From Deinococcus piscis (lineage in GTDB: Bacteria > Deinococcota > Deinococci > Deinococcales > Deinococcaceae): a DNA stretch of 64,000 nucleotides. A program made the position numbers and the translations under genes. Positions 60,688-64,000 of the stretch are shown piece after piece. The notes under the pieces are model-generated. The model was given only the letters and a program-made list of their open reading frames with translations, was not told the DNA's origin and did no database searches. Numbering within the stretch: position 1 is the first letter of the stretch; each line of letters begins with the position of its first letter. The stretch spans positions 80,235 through 144,234 of the forward strand of contig NZ_BNAL01000003.1 in assembly GCF_014653275.1 (NCBI RefSeq), given 5' to 3'.

Positions 60688-61493
60688 CAGGCACCTCCGA
60701 GCAGCTTACGCAGCCGCGCCCAGAAGCCACCCGCAGGTTCTTCGCCGTAAACCGGGAAAGGTACGTCCTCACCGCGAATTCGGCGGGCCGTATCCATAAA
60801 GGCCTGACCGGCTCTGGACTGGCCCAGGACCGCTGGCTCACCCACGTTGGTCGAGACGATAATGCCGTCGTCCTCAGGAATAATCCCGATAGGCTTGACG
60901 TTCAGGATATTGACCATATCCGCCTCGCTCAGCATGTTGCCGCTGGCGACCATCGCAGGGCGCAGACGGTTGATCACCAAGCGGATTTCGCCCACCTGAT
61001 GCGCTTCCAACAGCCCGATGATGCGGTCAGCGTCACGCACGCTGGACACTTCAGGGTTAACCACGACCAGTGCGCCCTGTGCAGGAGCGGCAGCCGTCTT
61101 AAAGCCCGATTCGATGCCGGCAGGGCTATCCACCAGAATCCGGTCAAAGCCTTCTTCATTCAGCAGGCGGTCAATCACTTGCTTAAAGACTTCAGGGTCA
61201 AGGGCATCCTTGTCGCGGGTCTGCGAGGCAGGCATCAAGTACAGGTTCTCGACCCGCTTGTCACGGATCAGTGCCTGGTTCAGCTTGCACTTGCCTTCCA
61301 GCACGTCAATCAGGTCAAACACCACGCGGCTTTCCAAGCCCATGACCACGTCCAGGTTGCGCAGGCCCACGTCCACGTCAATCACTGCGGTTTTTTCACC
61401 CTGTTTGGCGAGGGCTGCGCCGATGTTGGCGGTGGTGGTGGTCTTGCCGACCCCACCTTTGCCCGAGGTCACTACGATGACTTTGGCGTCCAT
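60687..61493 (-). CDS. minD: septum site-determining ATPase MinD
   Basis: 268 aa deviant-Walker ATPase. KVIVVTSGKGGVGKTTTTAN, VIDVDVGLRNLDVVMGLE, DRILVDSPAGIESGF and C-terminal membrane-targeting amphipathic helix (GGFWARLRKLLGG). ATG 61493 follows TACAAT (61502-61507) by 8 nt; TTG 61502 is rejected since it lies in the -10 itself. minC is not adjacent. Confidence 0.95.
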   Translation of the reverse strand: MDAKVIVVTSGKGGVGKTTTTANIGAALAKQGEKTAVIDVDVGLRNLDVVMGLESRVVFDLIDVLEGKCKLNQALIRDKRVENLYLMPASQTRDKDALDPEVFKQVIDRLLNEEGFDRILVDSPAGIESGFKTAAAPAQGALVVVNPEVSSVRDADRIIGLLEAHQVGEIRLVINRLRPAMVASGNMLSEADMVNILNVKPIGIIPEDDGIIVSTNVGEPAVLGQSRAGQAFMDTARRIRGEDVPFPVYGEEPAGGFWARLRKLLGGA

Positions 61494-61626
61494 GAATTCC
61501 AATTGTAGCGTGAATGACGGGAACGGGTAAGCACTGCCGCGCCACCGGCAAAAAGGACCATGGCTTGGTGCAAGCTTGAGTGCATAGGGTCAGGTGTCCA
61601 CCGCCTACGCACGCTATGGCCGGGCC

Positions 61627-61887
61627 TTAAGCTTTCAGGCCGCTGCTGGGGGCTGGTTGTCCCTGTGGGCCCTGGCCATGTTGGGCCAACCGTACACCTG
61701 CCGAAAGTCCGGCTTGAGCACCCAGCTGCCACGCCACTTTCAGCATGAACAGCACAGCTTCTTGGTCGCCAGCCTCTATCAGCTCGGCCAGATGTTCAGG
61801 CAGGCCGTCGGGCAGGGGCATGTCGGCCAGCTGCTCTCCATACTCCTGTTCTATCTGGGCGAACCACTGTGCATAAGCGTTAGTCAT
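61627..61887 (-). CDS. hypothetical small acidic protein
   Basis: 86 aa, start MTNAYAQWFAQIEQEYGEQL, acidic and helical in the first half (PEHLAELIEAGDQEAVLFML), with a Gly/Gln/Pro-rich end. No family recognised. ATG 61887 follows TAGATT (61895-61900) by 7 nt, which supports real expression. Upstream of minD on the same strand but with its own promoter. Confidence 0.6.
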   Translation of the reverse strand: MTNAYAQWFAQIEQEYGEQLADMPLPDGLPEHLAELIEAGDQEAVLFMLKVAWQLGAQAGLSAGVRLAQHGQGPQGQPAPSSGLKA

Positions 61888-62005
61888 ACGGTTTAATCTA
61901 TCAAAACCCCACTCAAGTTATGTGACTATAGATTCATGGTGCGGGGCGATTCATTTGCAAGCGAAGCTGCGGTTGCGCTTGTCTCGGCGGTGCTAAGCTT
62001 CCCAC

Positions 62006-62428
62006 ATGACGGCAGAAATGTTCCCTGTGACGACCCCCGCTGCCCCGGCAGAGGCCAAGGTTCTCACCATCAGCGAATACGGGGCCCAGAAGGCTCAGAG
62101 CATCCTGGCAGGCAGTGGCAAGCAGGATGCTGGCGTGCGCGTATTTATCAAGAGTGGCGGGTGCAGCGGTTATCAGTACGGCATGGCCATTGATGACCGT
62201 GAACTTGAAGGCGACACCATCGTGCATGACCGGGGCGTCAAGCTGCTGGTGGATCAGGCGAGCCTCGCCCTGCTGCGCGGCAGCGAAGTCGATTTTGTCG
62301 AGAACCTGATGGGCGGCGGCTTTACCGTTCACAATCCCAATGCGACCAGCTCCTGCGGCTGCGGCCACTCGTTCCGCACCGACGGCGCTACGGCTCCCGA
62401 GGGTCAGGGCGGTTCCTGCAGCAGCTGA
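62006..62428 (+). CDS. A-type iron-sulfur cluster carrier (IscA/ErpA/HesB family)
   Basis: 140 aa. Cysteine ligands in [17 protein letters not shown] and in [10 protein letters not shown], with [12 protein letters not shown] before. The C-terminal ~20 residues are Gly/Ser-rich with an additional Cys (GGSCSS). Delivers Fe-S clusters to apo-proteins. ATG 62006 follows TAAGCT (61994-61999) by 6 nt. Diverges from the hypothetical gene to its left. Confidence 0.92.
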   Translation: MTAEMFPVTTPAAPAEAKVLTISEYGAQKAQSILAGSGKQDAGVRVFIKSGGCSGYQYGMAIDDRELEGDTIVHDRGVKLLVDQASLALLRGSEVDFVENLMGGGFTVHNPNATSSCGCGHSFRTDGATAPEGQGGSCSS

Positions 62429-62525
62429 GCCCAGGGGCGTCCTTGTTGCAGCGCTTCTGCGGGGCTGTCAGGTGTAGCAGCTCAGCAGAAGCTGTATGGT
62501 GTCTGACTGTGAGCGTGACGGGGAA

Positions 62526-63056
62526 ATGAGGGTCTTAGGTGTGGATCCGGGACTGGCCAATCTGGGCCTTGGCGTGGTGGACGGAGATGTTCGCCGCGCC
62601 GTTTGTTTGCACCAGGAGTGCGTGACTACGCCCAGTTCACAGGAAATGGGACAGCGTCTGCTCACCCTGCACCGCCGTATCGCGGCTGTCATTGACGAAT
62701 TCCAGCCTGAAGCTGTGGCTCTGGAAGATCAGATTTTACGCCGTCAGGCCGACGTAGCTTTCAAGGTCGGCCAGGCTTACGGCGTGGTGCAGCTGACATG
62801 CGGGCAGCGGGGGCTGCCGGTGTATGGGTACGGCCCCATGCAGGTCAAAAAGGCCCTGGTAGGTACAGGCCGCGCTGACAAGGAACAGATCATCTATATG
62901 GTCCGGGCCAATCTGGGTTTGCGGGCGCTGACCAACAATCACGCTGCTGACGCTCTGGCACTGGCGCTCACGCACCTGGCTTCTGCCCCCTTGGTCAGTC
63001 GCAGTGCGTTGGAAGTGGCCCTTCAAGCCGCGCAGAAGCGTGGGCGTCGGCGCTGA
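62526..63056 (+). CDS. ruvC: Holliday junction resolvase RuvC
   Basis: 176 aa. Catalytic acidic residues in MRVLGVDPGLANLG (Asp7), EAVALEDQIL (Glu near 67) and NNHAADALALALTHL. ATG 62526 matches the family start; ATG 62496 upstream coincides with a TATGGT element (62495-62500) that may be its -10, giving a leader of about 20 nt. Monocistronic repair gene; ruvA and ruvB are not adjacent. Confidence 0.95.
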   Translation: MRVLGVDPGLANLGLGVVDGDVRRAVCLHQECVTTPSSQEMGQRLLTLHRRIAAVIDEFQPEAVALEDQILRRQADVAFKVGQAYGVVQLTCGQRGLPVYGYGPMQVKKALVGTGRADKEQIIYMVRANLGLRALTNNHAADALALALTHLASAPLVSRSALEVALQAAQKRGRRR

Positions 63057-63097
63057 GGCTGAGGGTTGAGGACTAGGGCAGAGAGGGGAGAACAGAT

Positions 63098-63757
63098 ATG
63101 AGCATGCAACTCTTCTCTCAGCTCTGGTCTACCTTCTCACTTTGTAGCCTGCTGACCGCAGCTTGGCTGTGGTTCTTCATCCGCCATGACCGCCATCCTG
63201 AGCCGCTCTGGCTGCTGGCCCGCACTTTCGGCTGGGGTGTGTTCGCCTGGCTGGTATCCGCCACGTTTGAGGCCAGTTTCGAGCAGTGGTGGAGCTGGCC
63301 GTTACTGCTGACTCTCCTGGCTGCGATAACGGAGGAGGGCTTCAAAATGCTGGCGACTTCCACCGCCCTGGCTGAAGAGGCCTTCGACGAGCCAATGGAC
63401 GGTCTGGTCTATGCCGTGACTGCGGCGTTGGGGTTTGCTTATGCCGAAAATCTGACGTATGCCCTGGGGTTTGGTACTGGGGTGGCGGCTTGGCACATGC
63501 TGGTCACCACCTTGGCACATGCCTTATTTAGTGCGCCTCAGGGCTATGCCTTGGGCAAGCATTATCTGTTTCGCCGCAGCTGGTGGCGTTCACAGGGGTT
63601 GCTCCTGAGTATTTTTCTCCACTTTGCCTTCAATACCCTCTTGCTGGATGAGGCAGGGTGGATGCAGGTGCTGTTCCTCTTGCTGCTGCTCGCGCTCATG
63701 GCGGTGATGGCGCAGCGGTATTACCGCCGTTTCCGGGACTACGCGCGGCCCATTTGA
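63098..63757 (+). CDS. PrsW-like intramembrane metalloprotease
   Basis: 219 aa with six or seven hydrophobic helices. Family motifs: AAITEEGFKMLA (EExxK), DEPMDGLVYAVTAALGFAYAEN, TTLAHALFSAPQGYALG and IFLHFAFNTLL, providing the Glu and His zinc ligands. GAGGGGAG SD about 8 nt before ATG. PrsW-type proteases cleave membrane anti-sigma factors; no sigma or anti-sigma gene is adjacent here. Confidence 0.88.
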   Translation: MSMQLFSQLWSTFSLCSLLTAAWLWFFIRHDRHPEPLWLLARTFGWGVFAWLVSATFEASFEQWWSWPLLLTLLAAITEEGFKMLATSTALAEEAFDEPMDGLVYAVTAALGFAYAENLTYALGFGTGVAAWHMLVTTLAHALFSAPQGYALGKHYLFRRSWWRSQGLLLSIFLHFAFNTLLLDEAGWMQVLFLLLLLALMAVMAQRYYRRFRDYARPI

Positions 63758-63800
63758 CCTGCCCCACACGTGGAAGTGCGGATATGTAGGGGAGGTCAAA
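63753..63800. terminator. inverted repeat upstream of the rRNA promoter
   Basis: TTTGACCT-G-CCCC (63753-63765) pairs with GGGGAGGTCAAA (63789-63800), one bulge, 23-nt loop. It overlaps the prsW stop and ends 8 bp before the rRNA -35 box. It could terminate prsW or serve as an operator. Confidence 0.55.
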
Positions 63801-63808
63801 GACAAGGC

Positions 63809-63837
63809 TTGACACGCCCCCGCGGGGCTTGTATAGT
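63809..63837 (+). promoter_or_regulatory. sigma-70-type promoter of the 23S rRNA operon
   Basis: TTGACA (63809-63814), 17-bp spacer, TATAGT (63832-63837): the best promoter in the window. The transcript would begin near 63844 and carry about 120 nt of leader before mature 23S. Confidence 0.92.
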
Positions 63838-63962
63838 TTCTGAGCCTCAGTTGAGGCGAGCAGCATGACAAACGAAGAGCAATGCGAGAACAAGAGCATA
63901 ATCCTGTTTTTGAAACACCGAGTCGCACCTATGGGTGCAGACAACGTTTTTAAATCTTGATG
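63838..63962 (+). ncRNA. pre-23S rRNA leader
   Basis: Transcribed spacer with two hairpins, GCCTCA-GT-TGAGGC (63843-63856) and a GCACC/GGTGC stem near 63926-63939, followed by a T-rich stretch and a TCTTGA/TCAAGA repeat at the 23S 5' end, likely part of the processing stalk. No 16S or tRNA gene is present in it. Confidence 0.7.
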
Positions 63963-64000
63963 GGTCAAGATACTAAGGGCCCACGGTGGATGCCTTGGCA
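63963..64000 (+). rRNA. 23S ribosomal RNA, 5' end (cut by window edge)
   Basis: The last 38 nt (GGTCAAGATACTAAGGGCCC ... GGTGGATGCCTTGGC) match the conserved 5' terminus of bacterial 23S rRNA. The rest lies beyond the window. The exact mature 5' end may differ by a few nucleotides. Confidence 0.93.

Overview
The window is a GC-rich bacterial chromosome segment that reads as a Deinococcus-type genome (Deinococcota). The clues are the gene families, the futalosine menaquinone pathway (mqnE, mqnA, mqnC), a 23S rRNA gene with its own promoter and no 16S in front, and many start codons placed 6-9 nt behind a TANNNT -10 element. That last feature means leaderless mRNA, which is known to be common in Deinococcus. 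The species cannot be named from the sequence alone. No phage, insertion sequence or CRISPR array was seen.

Layout. 1-2523: rsmG (cut by the left edge) and mnmG on the minus strand, with two parS-like palindromes between them, as expected near a chromosome origin next to parAB. 2524-6664: branched-chain 2-oxoacid dehydrogenase operon (E1 alpha, E1 beta, E2; no E3), with a terminator-like hairpin in its leader. 6905-9346: small secreted protein, response regulator and histidine kinase. 9391-13262: dprA, two membrane proteins, and a small MnmG-like flavoprotein co-translated with trmB. 13289-17570: PIN protein, methyltransferase, murI with an unusual tail, and dnaG, which appears to start at an AUC codon. 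17823-23153: DJ-1/PfpI protein and glycine cleavage genes gcvT, gcvH, gcvP. 23205-24074: an AT-rich orphan gene with a DUF2726/PD-(D/E)XK-like core, the clearest candidate for horizontal acquisition. 24288-30534: P450, lipoprotein, divergent HxlR regulator and nitroreductase, a hypothetical gene behind tandem repeats, an MFS exporter, and mqnE.

30678-35840: small membrane proteins, mqnA, a CNT nucleoside transporter, murJ. 35969-43786: DUF218 protein, topA with a recently duplicated C-terminal module, then TetR, SDR, acyl-CoA dehydrogenase and APH-like kinase in what looks like an acyl-CoA catabolic operon. 43828-50080: cupin, mqnC, an unknown gene behind 19-bp promoter repeats, two paralogous secreted proteins, a 3-methyladenine DNA glycosylase, and an APH(3')-like kinase. 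50157-58093: M16 peptidase, M29 aminopeptidase, cmk, DinB-like protein and a second two-component system. 58122-63757: nucleotidyltransferase, 7Fe ferredoxin, aldo/keto reductase, minD-minE, an A-type Fe-S carrier, ruvC and a PrsW-like protease. 63809-64000: a strong sigma-70-type promoter and the 5' end of 23S rRNA.

Most genes are housekeeping. Start sites were chosen from leaderless -10 elements or Shine-Dalgarno (SD) sites, which often shortens the longest open frame. The least expected signals are the AUC start of dnaG, the in-frame tail on murI, the topA module duplication, the tandem repeats that carry -10 elements, the paralogous Ala/Pro-rich secreted proteins, and the AT-rich nuclease-like gene. 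All functions are assigned by reading motifs by eye; no database search was run.
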